Origin: Sipunculus nudus
Taxonomy: Eukaryota > Annelida > Sipuncula > Golfingiida > Sipunculidae
DNA: 64,000 nucleotides
Assembly (NCBI GenBank): GCA_026874595.1
Contig: CM049307.1
Span: 76,674,643-76,738,642, forward strand
Direction: 5' to 3'
Position 1 is the first letter of the stretch. Every line of letters begins with the position of its first letter. This document shows positions 35,401 through 48,109 of the stretch, one piece after another. The notes under the pieces were generated by a model, which ran no database searches, was not told the origin of the DNA, and saw only the letters and a program-made list of their open reading frames with translations. The translations under genes and the position numbers were made by a program.

Positions 35401-38400
35401 CAAAGTTGCCGTATAATCTCTCAAGTACCGGCCTTCCGACAATGTCCGCATGAAAGATATACAGGAAACCTTCCATTTAAGACCACACTATGCATGTTAA
35501 AAATAAACACCCAGTTTCAAGTTTTCATTTTAAACCGCGGTTTAAAAAAAAAGAGGAAATACGGTATACATCACCAATGAGCATACCAAGTTCCAGGACA
35601 AAACATATTTCACATATAATTTCAAGCATTTGAACCTGCATTTTGAGACTGCAGTGTCACATCATTTATCTCATTTTCTTAGATGTAAGTTGATGTATTC
35701 ATCTCGTAACAATTTAAGTATAAAAAAAGGATGTTATAAAAGGACGAAATGGGCACAGTTATTTTTGTCTCTGATATTTGGTCCACACAAATCACTCATT
35801 TCCCTGCTTAATGAAATACAGTTGTACAGCATGTTTAGCACTACATCTATATTTTGTTTAGCCCCAGTGCATGAACTGCTTGTGGCTTCTCTTGTGGACT
35901 CAAATAAAAAGTTGATGAGGTGCTGCCCATAGTGATATTACAAGTTTACATATAAAAAATATCTTGTGTCAAAATACAGGGGATGCATGCTTTTAACTAT
36001 AATTTATGACCGCGTTATTTTGTTTGTTTTTCCAGTATTTACCCAAAAACACATGAACTTTACATGTTTGGACAAATTCTTCACAACTGGATGCCGTGTT
36101 CGAGACTGAAGTTAATGAGAGGCAATATTCTCATGTCAAAAGTTTAAATTTGAGTTCAGAAGAGAAATACCTGTGGTGTAGACTTGATTAACTACATTAG
36201 TGACAAGTGCAAGTTACTTCCACCAGAGGTCACTCCAATATGCTGCATCCTAACATATTTCAGACAAGTCTTACTTTATTTTGCTCTCATTATTTGATTT
36301 TCGCGATGTTAAATATTTGTTTATAATTAACAAATCAGATAATTCCTAACAAATTATGTATCAAACTGATTAATCAATACCCCCTGCCCTGTAATTTCTT
36401 TCATTTTTGTTATTCGAGGCAAAATTGTACAATGCCTGAAATAAAAAAGTCTAAAATTGGAGTATTTATAAAGTTCATGTTACAAAATTATCTTGACCAA
36501 ATCGTTTTCAGTTGATTTAAAGGTTAATCCATGGTATCAGCACCATCAACAGTTAAATAATAATCTATATCCTTGAAATTTCATTTTTGCTCATTTTCAT
36601 TTCACTTTTATTTTCATTTTCATTTAACATGTTTTTTATATATTATTCCCAGAAGGTAGAATAAAATATGGTATTAAATAACATTTCTGAAAGAAAGTAC
36701 TGTCTTTTGCCTTAATGACACTACCTGAATAACTAATAAACAATGCCACACTACAACAAAACAACTGTGGATCTGAAATACAACTCCTATTTTTCATGGA
36801 TCACTTTTTTTCATGAGCATAAAGTCTTAATCATTAAAGTTGTTGATAACTGCTCTTGCTCTGTCTCTTTAGAGGAGTCATAGCAGGTATTAATCACGTA
36901 GAATTTTAATTAATAAAGTTATCACTGAACATGGATTAAATTTCTGTGGTTTGAATACAGAATGGTCACGTAGAATGCTTGCTCTGATAATTTCCGTTCC
37001 CTGAGCCGACAGAATAATTTTGGCTTTGGCTTGAATAATTATTTTAGATACCGTTACCAACACCACAATCAGCTTTTGGCCTGACATTCTTTCCTGAGTT
37101 AATTTCAGTATATGGAAATTTATAAAAAAAATATCATCTATGGAACTAGTTTGTCTATTTCTTTGCTGAACTTCTCAATGTTCAATAATACATAACAAAT
37201 GGGAGAGGACATAGAGGTTTAGGCATTTAATTATGGTCTAATAATAACTAATTTAATTGTAACTAAGGAATTTCATTTTATAGATGATGTATAATAATAC
37301 ATTTGATCATTTAATTACTTTAGCATTTGAACAAGTTATGTAACTAAATAGATTGCTGTGTTAAACTCCAATAATAAAAGAAAAAATATACCCTACCTAA
37401 AGTCGATCCTAGCCGTGTACTACAATTGTTTCCTTTTTTGTAATAGCAGATTTTAGAATATTAAAAAAATCAATTCAGTCATAAGTAATATACATTGTTC
37501 TGCCAACCTTTTTGCAAAGTTATATGTTATAAGAAGTAAAAACAAGTATTTACTTAAGGGCTCTATTGCTTTATTTACGTTGATCAAACATGGGTGATTT
37601 CTTAAACTAATGCAGAGCTGGACAGTACCTAACTACATGGAAGAATTTCTATAAATATGGTCAAGATAGGGCTTTGTAGGGAAAATAACATCATTATCTC
37701 AAACAGCAGGTTTGTTTCTCAGTTCTAAATTGGTTAATATATCACATTTAACAATGCAAACTTTTTTTGTCACATTTTAGACCATTTATGTCTTAAAAGT
37801 ATAAAATCAGTTGTTTGACATTTTTTTTTCATTCAGGCCTGCAGCAGAATGGATCTTACAACCATTTTATCATGAACATTTTAACATTTTATTTGCATTA
37901 GATATTTTCCCAAAAACGTGTACATTGATACTCGTAAGGACTATAACACAGCAAGGGGCCAGTTAAAGCCTCAACCTTGTATCTGATATCTTATTGTTTG
38001 TTGAAAATTTGGAACCATAAAAATAATTTGTCACTTTACAGAATATCTTAACAGCAAACATTTCCCTCGTCTACTTAATTGTATGTTACATTAATAATTA
38101 TAAAATGCTAAATTAATCATGAAATAAGGGTATACAGACATTTATGTTATGCCCTTTTGAAGATTTTTCAGACTGTAGGAACCTGTAATTTAGCAAATGT
38201 ACTCGCTAGACAGAGAAAACTTTATTTAATTTCATGGCAATAGACATCAAAGATGCGAAGAGTTTTCCATGTTTCACACCCTCAGTATGTCGCTACGAGT
38301 GTTGATTTGTTTTTTAACGTGAATGGCTTGTACAAAAAAGCACCCTTTCTCAGCATGAGCATCAATAAATAATTAAAATCCAGGATTTTTTATCTTCCAT

Positions 38401-39039
38401 TGTAAAGATTGAAAGCGAGACTGTCTGACCAGTTCCAAGTCTCACACCTCCACTCAGTGATGATAGTTTATGTAATCTTTCTCTCCCATTTCATCTTTGC
38501 TTTGAGAATGGAGACAACATGCCCCACTGCTGTGATTTTTGTTATTTATGTATATATAGTACTTCAGCTAGACCCCAAGATTTGGATCATCGGTACCATT
38601 TTGGTGACAAATTTTCACCATGTGTGCTTGAAAGGTAAAAAAGTGTAGGTAATAAAAATGCCTGATAGCAGTATGAAGGTTGTAGCTTGTTTTATGTTTT
38701 ATGTCGAGTGACGTATATATTTTTTTTCATTTCAAGGACACAGACTTCAAAGCGGTTTTAAGCTCAATACTACTTAATATGCAAAACATATCCAGTCAAA
38801 TTTGGTCTCAAATGATAACTTAAACCATACGCTTCAATATCACATGTTGTTTATGGCCACTGGGTGTATCCTGCTTAAGTTATACATTCTTATGGTTACA
38901 CATACCCCTAGGATAAACGACAATGGAGTGGTTATATTAACTTACTTTATACAACTTTATATGCCACACTTATGTCCAGCAAAATATTCTTTTTAATGAT
39001 GTATCATTTATGATAAATAGGGGCATGCACCTACAGAAA
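35401..39039. other. Gene-poor AT-rich stretch
   Basis: Short open frames occur (for example 35630-35932 and 38409-38648) but none shows a domain, a bias or splice signals that persuade me. I see no RNA gene. Confidence 0.45.
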
Positions 39040-39049
39040 TACTTTCTTA

Positions 39050-39250
39050 TGCCCTCATAGGGGCAGATCCAGGATTTAAGAAAAGAGGGGTCCACGCCAG
39101 GACTAATGGCAAAACCTATTAAAAAGGTCCCCAGGTCCGGAAAGGAGAGAGGGTGTTCCAGGACACAAAACTTAGTCTGAAACCCTTGAAAAAATTGTGG
39201 CGACTGGAAAAGGGGGTCCGGACATCCTGGACAACCCCCCCCCCCCATCC
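39050..39250. repeat. Dispersed-repeat-like segment with GGGGCAGATCCAGGATTT
   Basis: Starts with GGGGCAGATCCAGGATTT and a GAGGGGTCC, and ends in a GGGGGTCCGGA segment and a poly-C run. I associate this G/C-run style with short non-autonomous repeats seen many times in invertebrate genomes. No matching second copy was seen in this window, so the call is tentative. Confidence 0.35.
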
Positions 39251-39639
39251 ATCCCTCTTTTGCCTCACTAAGAAAAATACTCCATATATAGAATACGTCA
39301 ACAGATATAACGTTATGTAAGTAACCGAATACAGCAAAAACTTCCACAATTATCAGCTCTAATTTCTGTGGTAATATTGATCATTGGACTGGTATTTTTT
39401 TAGCTATAGGTTGTCCTAACTTGTGCAAGCCAAAAAAATATAACTCCTTTCATTCCATGGCTTATTCATCGGAAATGATCAAAAGATGACTAAATAAGCA
39501 TGAGGTGTGCTGATTTATGATAAAATTTGTCTTTACTTTATTTAAACTTTGCTGATCACAAGTGTTTGTATTCATACTGTTATGACCAGTACCCAGCATA
39601 TTTATCCCATGACTGGTTGTCAGTGTTAATTGCGAGTAT

Positions 39640-41610
39640 CGCCACTTATGTTAACAAACAAAACAGAGGTTTAAAAAAGTATGTGAAGAAAAGAAGGCAA
39701 TCATCCAAGCCTCAGAGGTACGTTGGTACAAACATTTTAAGGATCTTTTGAATAAATCAACACATGAAATTAATCAAGAGTTTAAGAATCATACTCTGGA
39801 ATATTTAAAAAAATGTATTAGAAATTGAAAAAGATTCAGAGCTTGATGGACTCATAACACCATGTGAAGTACAGATAACCATAAATAAAATGAAAAGAGG
39901 AAAAGCCCCAGGGCCTGACGGCATAACGGTAGATATATTGAAAGATACATATAGTCACATATCGTCTCATATATAACAATTATTTAATTGTGTATAATAA
40001 AATGGATTTTTCCGCGCCTCCTGGAGCAAAGAATTATTGTACCAATAGCCAAAAAGGCTTCCACCATAGATCCTGAAAAATTATAGAGGTATTTCATTAC
40101 TTAATACCGTGGGTAAATTATTTACAAAAATATTGGCAAACTGAATTCAAAATTATGTTGATCAAGCTGGATTATTATGTGAAGCACAAGCTGGCTTTAG
40201 GAAAGGTTATTTAACAGTAGACCATACATTTTCTTTAATGGGGTGTGTGCAGAAATATTTAACAAAAAAAGAAAAGTTTTTTTACACTTTTACCCTTTTT
40301 ATTGCTTTTGATAGTTTACAACATGATTTATTGTGGTATGTTTAAGTTAATTCTGGGATAAAAGGGAAACTCTTACAGACCCTTCAGTCAATATATAGTC
40401 AAATTAAATCATGTGTTCACACAGAGGAAGGATTAACAGATTATTTTGAATGTACTTACGGAACTCGACCAGGGTGCATGGTGGATCCCCTTCTGTTTCC
40501 TTTATTCATGGATGAATTTTATGAACAAATTAATTAAACAAATTGTCATGGTATAAATATTGATTAATATTTGCCAAACTATATGACAGTAATGTACGCT
40601 GATGATTTAGTATGCTTAAGCGATACAATAGGACGTCTTCAAGAAGAAATCAACCAGTTTCAAGTTTTTTTCCCGTCAATTATGGCTTAAAAATTAATTT
40701 AGGAAAGACATAATTATTGTTTTTTGACATGGGGGTTCATTAAAAAGAATAGAGAAATGGCACTATCAAAAATACTCAAATTTAAACGGCAAAGGACTAT
40801 AGATACTTAGGGGTAATATTTCAAGTACATTGGCATGGTATATTGTCAACAAAGAAAGCGCAGGCAATGCAGGCTGAAAGAGCAGTGACTCTCATAAAAA
40901 AAACTTTTATAGGAAAAATAGTTGTTTATCAGTTAGCCAGCTATTATATATTATCTATTTAATTGTATGGATGCACCGGTATTATTATATGGTTCAGAAC
41001 TGTGGGGCTATGAAAGATGTGAAATAATTGAAAATGTGCAATATAAATTTTGCAAGTACACTCTAAAAATTAGCTCTTCAGCTCCGAACGCAACATCATT
41101 GGGAGAGTTTGGAAGGCATCCAATGTATGTCGGTCAGTTATTAAGATGTGTAAAATACTGGGCAAAACTAATAAATTATGGTAATAATAGATATCCAAAG
41201 CGTATATATAACGTGCTGTCTAATCTAGATATGAATGGAAAACAAACATGGGTTACTCATATAAGAATCAAAATATTCTGCGCAGATTTTGGGTACGTGT
41301 GGATGAATCAAAAAGTAGGAGCCATTAGAACATTTTTGCTAAAATAAAAGAAAGAATTATTGATATGGCAGAACAAAACTGATCTTGAGATGTAGAAGTA
41401 AATACTACATTAAATGTATATGGTAATTTAAAATCCATGCTCTCAATTAATGGAGAAAAAATTTACTTTTTGTGACTAATAGCAAGCATAAAAAAGCGCT
41501 AGCTAGATTGAGATGTTCATATCATGATTTGATGATTGAAAAGGGAAGGTATACGCAAATGGAAAGAGTTTGTTTGTTTTCAAGATTTGTTTGTAGAAAT
41601 AAAACTTTAT
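39640..41610 (+). mobile_element. Non-LTR retrotransposon remnant, same family as 24.6-26.4 kb
   Basis: Plus-strand copy of the LINE family also present, inverted, at 24.6-26.4 kb. Blocks in order: a VRWYKHFKDLLNK linker (39720), MKRGKAPGPDGITVDILKD (39890), KNYRGISLLNTVGKLF (40080), EAQAGFRKGYLTVDHTFSLM (40180), GTRPGCMVDPLLFPLF (40460), MYADDLVCLS with intact YADD at 40595-40606, and LLYGSELWGYERCEIIENVQ (40980). The 126-codon open stretch 40967-41347 continues to KYWAKLINYGNNRYPKRIYN. The final block, RLRCSYHDLMIEKGRYTQME, is at 41490-41560. Stops and frameshifts elsewhere make it inactive, but it is better preserved than the other copy. The endonuclease domain is missing. Confidence 0.85.
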
Positions 41611-42109
41611 AACTTTTTTAGTTGTACCTTTACGATAACATTTTAAAAGAATGTACCCTGATAATATATATAAAATATGTTCGGCCCCTGATAATTAAAT
41701 ATGATCCGCCCCTGAAAATTCAGGGGTATATTTCAGTGCCTATATGGAAATATCCATAAGCTCATTAATACAAACCAACATATATTTTACACTAAGAACA
41801 ATAAAACCGTACTGATTTTTAAGCACGAAGCAACATACACATTGTATGGTGATGTGTATATGTAATAATGTTTATACAGTGAACCCACACTACGTAAGTA
41901 GTACCCTCCCCCCTCATTGCCCTCCCCCACAGTTTCTTATATTCATCAAAGAAGACATCGACGAGATGTTAATTATCCTTACTTTAAAACAGAAGATTTA
42001 TGTCAAATTTAACAATAAATTAACTTCAGTTAACTACATTTGTCCACCAATGGCATATACCTTTCACTGCTCATTTGTTGGCAACCTGAGAAGGGGAGGT
42101 GAGGAAGAA

Positions 42110-42141
42110 GGGGGGGGGGGGGTTAGGCGGGGGGGGGGGGG
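42110..42141 (+). repeat. Two long poly-G runs
   Basis: G12 and G13 runs separated by TTAGGC, within a GGGGAGG-rich context. Strong G-quadruplex potential, and also a site where assembly length is unreliable. Confidence 0.85.
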
Positions 42142-42424
42142 ATTCTGGCAGGACGGGGAGGGTTCTCTTGCGATCGCCAGGCTTTGCAGACACTTTTTAC
42201 ACCTTGTTTTCGTATTATCAATTACGGTAATTTAAGATAATTAAGGAAATAATTTCTTTGGCTTATAGCGCTATGGAAGACACCGAAGTATACCAACTCA
42301 CAGTGGGCATATGACCTGCATTTAGTCACGTAAAACCTACATACACTCTCGACAGCGGATATTTCTATGAACACATTACATTTAATGGCAAAACAATACT
42401 CCTACGGTTTTGAATTATTTACCT

Positions 42425-42570
42425 TTATGGAAGCTCCAAGTATTGTCCCCTTGTTTTAGCTTCCGGTTGTGATATTAGCATCAGGAGCATTATAAACATG
42501 AACAGTATAAAGAACCCTCAAGCAAATAAGAACACGGAATCATAAGTCATAGTGCTATCCCGAACATAAC
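42425..42570 (-). pseudogene. Inverted third copy of the SLC16-like terminal exon, with a stop
   Basis: On the minus strand, after acceptor TATATTGCAG at 42571-42580, the frame reads YVRDSTMTYDSVFLFA, then TGA in place of the Gly-Gly pair, then a hydrophobic helix (ILFMFIMLLMLI) and ...RGQYLELP with a TAA stop at 42427-42425. It matches the exon at 3377-3522 (HVRDSTLKYDPVFFLAGG ... RKYLELQ) in length, phase and both flanks. The intron sequence before the acceptor (GCAGATTCTATTTTTGTATA) is shared as well, so this is a genomic duplication, not a processed copy. No upstream exon was found. It is probably a pseudogene fragment. Confidence 0.8.
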
Positions 42571-43239
42571 CTGCAATATACAAAAATAGAATCTGCACTG
42601 GCCATTATGATAAACGTATAGACACAAGAACCTTTAGACAAAAGGAAATACTGGTTGATACGTCGTGGTACTCTTCCGAATAGTACTTGCAATAAAGAAA
42701 ATTTCTCTGTAATACGATTCTGATTACGATTGAAATACTTAACAAAGTAAAAATTATTTGTCAGAAATAAATTTAGGAAATCATATCAAACATAAAAAAA
42801 ACCTGACTGTGACATTTTCTTTATGTATAAAGTAGAGAACATCTCAAGTATTGGCATAATTATGTTTCAGGAAGTGTGTCTATATAAAAATTAGTATAAC
42901 GAGTAGTCAAAGAAAATACGGGTCAGAATGGCCGTTTATAAAGGTCAGATTATATCTCATACATCAACATTAAAACAGTCAGTTTCTAACATTTGTCATC
43001 ATGAAGCGGGAAGCTGTTTTTATTTAAAATGGTGATGCAACAAATAGTAACACCTGATGAGTGGTAAATTTTTAAATCAGATTCCACAAAACTAGGTAGC
43101 GTTAATTGTCTAGGGGAATGAATAAAGAAGTCAATTTTTTTAACAAATAATTATAATTTATACTTACAACAATCCTAACATTACAATACACTAAAATCAA
43201 TACAATTACACAATGTAAGAACAATAAAAATGTACATTA

Positions 43240-43756
43240 CCAGAGTGTCCGGATCCTAGGCTTTGATTTCTGAATACCATCACTGTCACAGCTCAATAAG
43301 AGTCCTTTAACACAAATATAAAGTGAAGTTCTGGTAAAAATCAAAACGGAAAAAATCCGTATAAAATCTGTTACAAATTCCGAAGAATATCTATAAGTTC
43401 TGCAATTATCGGAAAGGTCCCAAAACTGACGAGAGAGTCACACTCAGCCGTGTCCGCTGGTATTTTTCTCTCTGCCGATTCTAAACGGAGCCCCCATTTA
43501 TACCTTTTTCACCCGAAGCCCAGAACTTTCCATTCTGGAGCATTCAGAAGAAGATAACAATGCACGTGCGCCCACAGCGCCTGAACAGACCCGAACAATC
43601 TAGAACACAAAGAACGCTGTGTCTCCACGTTTCACACTACACAAGCCAGAGACCAACTCGCGCGTCTCTCATAGCAAAGAACAGGGCTAGCGCCTAACAC
43701 GTATCAGAATGCCTGCGCATTATAAACAGATATATGTAAAACTCCCCCTCCTGTAA
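43240..43756 (-). promoter_or_regulatory. Putative 3' LTR and polypurine tract of the gypsy element
   Basis: On the minus strand a purine-rich ACAGGAGGGGGAG (43755-43742) follows the RNase H region by about 200 bases, as a polypurine tract does. Beyond it lies a GC-richer segment with a TATAAAT at 43502-43496 followed by GGGGGC, compatible with an LTR promoter. The outer LTR boundary near 43240 is a guess. Confidence 0.4.
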
Positions 43757-45185
43757 GAAAAATCAAAATTTTCTCTAAAAACTTTCTTTTTGCGATCACA
43801 ATTACTAAGTTTTTACATCATTTCAAAACCATCTTATTTACAACATTTCATATAAATCTCGTTTACAACATTTCATCAACATCTCGATAGGCAATCAGCA
43901 AGTACACTTCTTTCCCTTTAAAGTGTCTCTGATTTAAAGATTATGATCTTATAAAAGCAAACTCCATCTCAACAATCTTTGATTTTTACACTTAAGATTG
44001 TTAATTAACGTGAGGGGATTGGGATCACTCAAGACAATGATAGTAACATAAACTTCAAAATGTTGTAATGCCAAAATCAAAGCCAAACATTATTTTCAAT
44101 AGTGGAGTAGTTTATCTGTTTTGCATTAAACTTTCTTGAAAAAAAATTGATGATCTATGCTATCACTACCTTCTTGTAACAACACAGCACCAGCAGCAGT
44201 ATCACTAGCATCTACAGGTAACTTAAAGTGTACAGAAAAGTCTGGAGCTGCTAAAACTGGTGAACTTGCAGAATTGCCCTCAAATTCTGAAATGCGTTTT
44301 CACACTGAACATTCAATACACACTTTTTTCTTTACAAATCAGTTAAAGGTTCAGCTACAGCAGAAAAATTTGGACAAAACTTTCTGTAGTATCCAACCAT
44401 ACCAAGAAAACACATTATTTGCTTTAAATTCTGGTCTAGGAAATGCAGAAATAGCCCTTTTTTAGCATCAACAGGTTAACTTTACCCTGCCTCTGAATTT
44501 GACCCAAACATGTTACCTGTGCATGACAAAACTCAGATTTGACTAAGTTGACGGTCAGGCGTAACTTCCATCAGGTTTGGGCACAAGAATACATGGTGAA
44601 CTCCAGTTACTATTACTAGGTTCAATAAAATCACTGCCCAGCTAATATTGATCTTTATCTTGTAGATACTTTTGCTTTTCTGGATTCAGTCTATAAGGAT
44701 GCTGCTTGACTGCGCTTGCCTCGCCAACATCGACGTCATGGCACAATATATAAGTTTGCGTTGGAATGTCACTAAACAAATGTCCATAATTCTGCAGCAG
44801 GTTCTTGAGGTCTTGTTGTTGCAGTGCGGTTAGGTGTGACAGTTTGGCATCCAGGTTGCTAAGCACGTCTGAGTTTTTTAGTTGTACTGCCCAACACTAA
44901 ATGTCCACATCACAGTTAACAGCAGAAATATTATATACAACATCTGATGGGCTATTCAGATACATAGCTTTTAGAGGTCCGCCAGGGAAAGGTAGTAAGG
45001 CCAGGAGCTTTTCACCAGGCTCGAACGTCCTACTGACAGTGTGCTTGTCATACTTGTTTTCCTTTCAGCCTGTGCAGATTTTTTATTAGCCTTTGTAATC
45101 TCACAAGCATTGTGTAGCCAAGTGCAAAAGTCTGAGAAATACTGCAATAAACTAAGAGAATCCTGATTTTCACACAATAGTTTTA
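43757..45185 (-). mobile_element. Gypsy element with integrase ahead of reverse transcriptase (Gmr1-type order), decayed
   Basis: The minus strand reads, in order: an integrase C-terminal region (ENQDSLSLLQYFSDFCTWLH, ITKANKKSAQAERKTSM, then after a frame change FEPGEKLLALLPFPGGPLKA) at 45177-44960. About 60 residues on is the start of reverse transcriptase (LSNLDAKLSHLTALQQQDLK, HDVDVGEA, VKQHPYRLNPEKQKY, SNWSSPCILVPKPDGSY; 44870-44570), then a thumb-like stretch and RNase H (LPVDASDTAAGAVLLQEG near 44220, LALILALQHFEVYV near 44070, NQRLLRWSL near 43990). Integrase upstream of RT is the reverse of standard Ty3/gypsy and is known for Gmr1-clade elements. The segment that should hold the RT catalytic YxDD is deleted between 44570 and 44530, and frameshifts and stops are numerous. 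It cannot move on its own. Confidence 0.75.
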
Positions 45186-45220
45186 CCTTTAGGACTTAGA
45201 CCAAAAGGACTTAGCTTTAT

Positions 45221-45375
45221 CTATAGTATACTCCCCGCAGGAGTCTCGGGGGAATTAGATTTATAAAATTCCTCGCAGGAATCATATGAGGATTTTACCC
45301 CGTAAGCTCCGGATTCTTCTTTGGAGTCAGACGGCACGGTGGCTTCCGTAGCATCAAACTCTTTTTTGACGGCTC
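45221..45375 (-). other. Exon-like open segment of unknown origin
   Basis: After a TTTATGTTCAG acceptor-like site the minus strand is open for an acidic, Ser-rich stretch (GAVKKEFDATEATVPSDSKE onward) and ends in TAG. It directly abuts the integrase remnant. It may be element-derived or a host exon disrupted by the element; I do not recognise it. Confidence 0.25.
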
Positions 45376-45457
45376 CTGAACATAAAAAGATTTCATGAAA
45401 AGAATAAAAGAAATTGTCATGACAAATGTACATGTACAGCCTTTTTTAGCCCTCAGC

Positions 45458-46440
45458 CCATAGGTTGATGGGCTTTTGTTGTCACCCAAGCTGTCCGTCC
45501 GTCCGTCTGTCCGTCCGTTCGGTGTCTGTTAACTTTTACCTTGTAAGCAGGATATCTCTAAAAGCATTTCCCATCGGAATTTTATTTCATCAGTGAAGAT
45601 ATATATCGATAAAATCTCGGTCAAGTTCGAAGATGGGTGACCTTGACCCATTTTCCCACATTTTAGAGCTGATTTCGGATTTTTTAATGAATTTGTATCG
45701 GATTTTTCACCTTTGGCCTTGTGAGCAGGATATTTCTTAAATGATTCGCCGTAGGAATTTTTATTTTTTCGGTGAAGATGTATATCAACAAAACAAGTTC
45801 GAATATGGGTGACCATGACCTATTTTTCTTTGTTTTAGAGCTGATTGTAGAAAAAACACTTAGAAGCTTATATCTCAGGAACCGTTGTGTGGATTTTTAC
45901 AAACTTACTATGGTCATTGGGACTGATAGTCTGTACGTGCTGCAAAATTTTAGTGGAGCCACCTACAATTTCTGATTTTTACATGAATTTTTATCGGATT
46001 TTTCAATTTTGGCCTTTTGTGCATATTTATAAAATCTTGGTCAAGATCAAAGATGGATGATCTTGATCTACGTTTTTATAGAGCTTAGAATAGAAAAAAA
46101 AATTAGGAGCTTATTTCTCAGAAAGCATTTGGTGGATTGTTATGAAACATGGTACATACCTCTACAATTTAAATATATAACTTATTATCAGCTTATGCTA
46201 ATATTCTAGTTTCGCAGTGCAATGCTTACAGATACTGGCCTATTTTTTGGTCTTTTGGCGCATAATGACAACTTTCAAATCAAGTTCAAATTTATAAAAT
46301 AATTTTCCTCCTCAAGTCTCCCATTTTCAAATCTTGTTATGTCACATAGAAAAAAAACAGACCAATTGCTAAACAGGTTTATATCTATTAATACTCATTA
46401 AGTGTGGAAAGGTTCTTGTCTATCAGCCGATGGGTTAACT
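45458..46440. repeat. Composite dispersed repeat with (TCCG)n head
   Basis: Begins CAGCCCATAGGTTGATGGGC, then a (GTCC/TCCG)n microsatellite at 45490-45522. Three degenerate copies of a block follow (CCTTGTAAGCAGGATAT..., AGATGGGTGACCTTGACC, TTTTAGAGCTGATTTC, ATCGGATTTTTCA) starting near 45539, 45717 and 46012. It ends near a CAGCCGATGGGTTAACTTTT that echoes the first bases. The style matches repeats I associate with bivalve genomes. Short open frames inside have no meaning. Confidence 0.65.
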
Positions 46441-48100
46441 TTTGTTTCACTGTGTTAATATCTTACTGCATGTATATCTTACATGGGTTATAAAATTGAC
46501 AGCGAGGTCCTGCTAGGGACAGGTAATATGTTTCCATATTATCCATAATACTGAAGAGTCAGATGGTGCTGCATGGTATGATGTTGTTGCTACTGGTTAC
46601 CACTCAGTACTTAGCATTTCATCATACCAAGAGCTTGGCCTCCTTCCTTGGTTCTAAAAAGTGCGCCTACCCTACTTACAGCGCCCTTTACTAGGCGCCC
46701 CATGAGTCCAACGTCAACCCCTACTGGCAATTATGGATACTAATCACAAGTTAAAGTCATGTAAGCTCTTTATCGTCATACATATATTGAAATACATGAA
46801 ATCCAGCTTACATGGAGGAGGCTGTTCCTGTCGGTGGTTCTCATTGTATACGTATCAGCTGAGCTGCCGGTAATCGATATGGTTAAATGAGGAGACCTTG
46901 AACGTGAATCCTCTGCTGGGCAGTAATGTTAGGGGTTTAAGAAAATTTTATTTGAAATTTATTTCTGCATGTGTACGTGAGGATGTACTTTAATACAGGT
47001 GGTGCCGCTGTCCCTAAACAGGGACATTTAAGTAAAATGTACAATTAAGTAAAACTTATTTATACGTATGTATATTACATTGTAAGGATGTTTTAAAAGT
47101 TATTTTGAGATTCAGTATTTATTGCTTGGTCACAGATTGTACGATCTGTGTTAAACTTCCAAAAACCTTAATTTTTCTTTTTTTTTTAAGAAATGGTATT
47201 CTATTTTGTCAAGAAGGTCTAAGCATACATACACACACAGTGTGAATAACATTTCTTCGTGATTTATAGTTTTTCTATATTATAATTTGAGTATTATTTG
47301 CCTCTAAGTAATAAGACCCGCGTGTCCTGGTGTCTGGTAGCAGTGTCCGTATGACAACACTTCTCTGGGCTTGCAGGGTCTGATTTGTGCCCCGCTCACG
47401 ACTAGACGGACAGTACGGCGGCAAGAACAAGCACTATATTTCGCTTCATCTCACTAATAGTGAAACTGAACAAAATTGTTTTGGCTAAAAACATGGGCTG
47501 GTGAATCCAGTCCACCATATTATATGAAATACTGCATAATGCAAGGAAACATTTATAAAAAATTATTGCACGACCTAAAGAAACTACCGTTTACTTATGA
47601 AATAATAATAATAATACTACTACTAATAATAATAGCAATAATAATATTTTTTTTTATATGTGGATGGCCGAAAAAATGACCAGTCATCATCATTTCATAT
47701 AATATTGTGAAAAAATAGTGCAAAATTGGATCAGGCTATTGCTGTTGATTTTCTTTTTATTTATAAAATAAAATGGACCCCACTTCAGTCTAGTGTAAAC
47801 CTGTGTGTGCGAATGTTCTGAAAAAAATTAAAATGTCGATTATCATCATATTGGAAAGGTGGCAGGGATATATGTGGGAATGATTCAGTTTTATTTTCTA
47901 TTGGCCGTCACGTCAGGGAAATGAGCAACCTGTGCAATGGGATACACATCAGGTATAATGCTTCTATGCTCGACCGTTACCTTTCAAGTACACGTGTGAC
48001 ATGTATATGTACAATGTAAGTACTAAACATTTTGCACCCGATTATATGCACCAATTACACAAACGTCGTTCCTGAAATACTGGCATAGATGCACAGAACA
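46441..48100. other. No recognised gene
   Basis: AT-rich with an (AAT)n-like tract near 47603-47650. Nothing that looks coding. Confidence 0.45.
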
Positions 48101-48109
48101 TGAAATGAA

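Noticed and set aside
35630-35932. 100-codon open frame after the BEL/Pao gag
   Set aside because: No similarity to retroelement pol or any family I know; composition is not coding-like.
45772-45975. Open frame inside the (TCCG)n composite repeat
   Set aside because: Lies wholly in repeat units that recur degenerately beside it.
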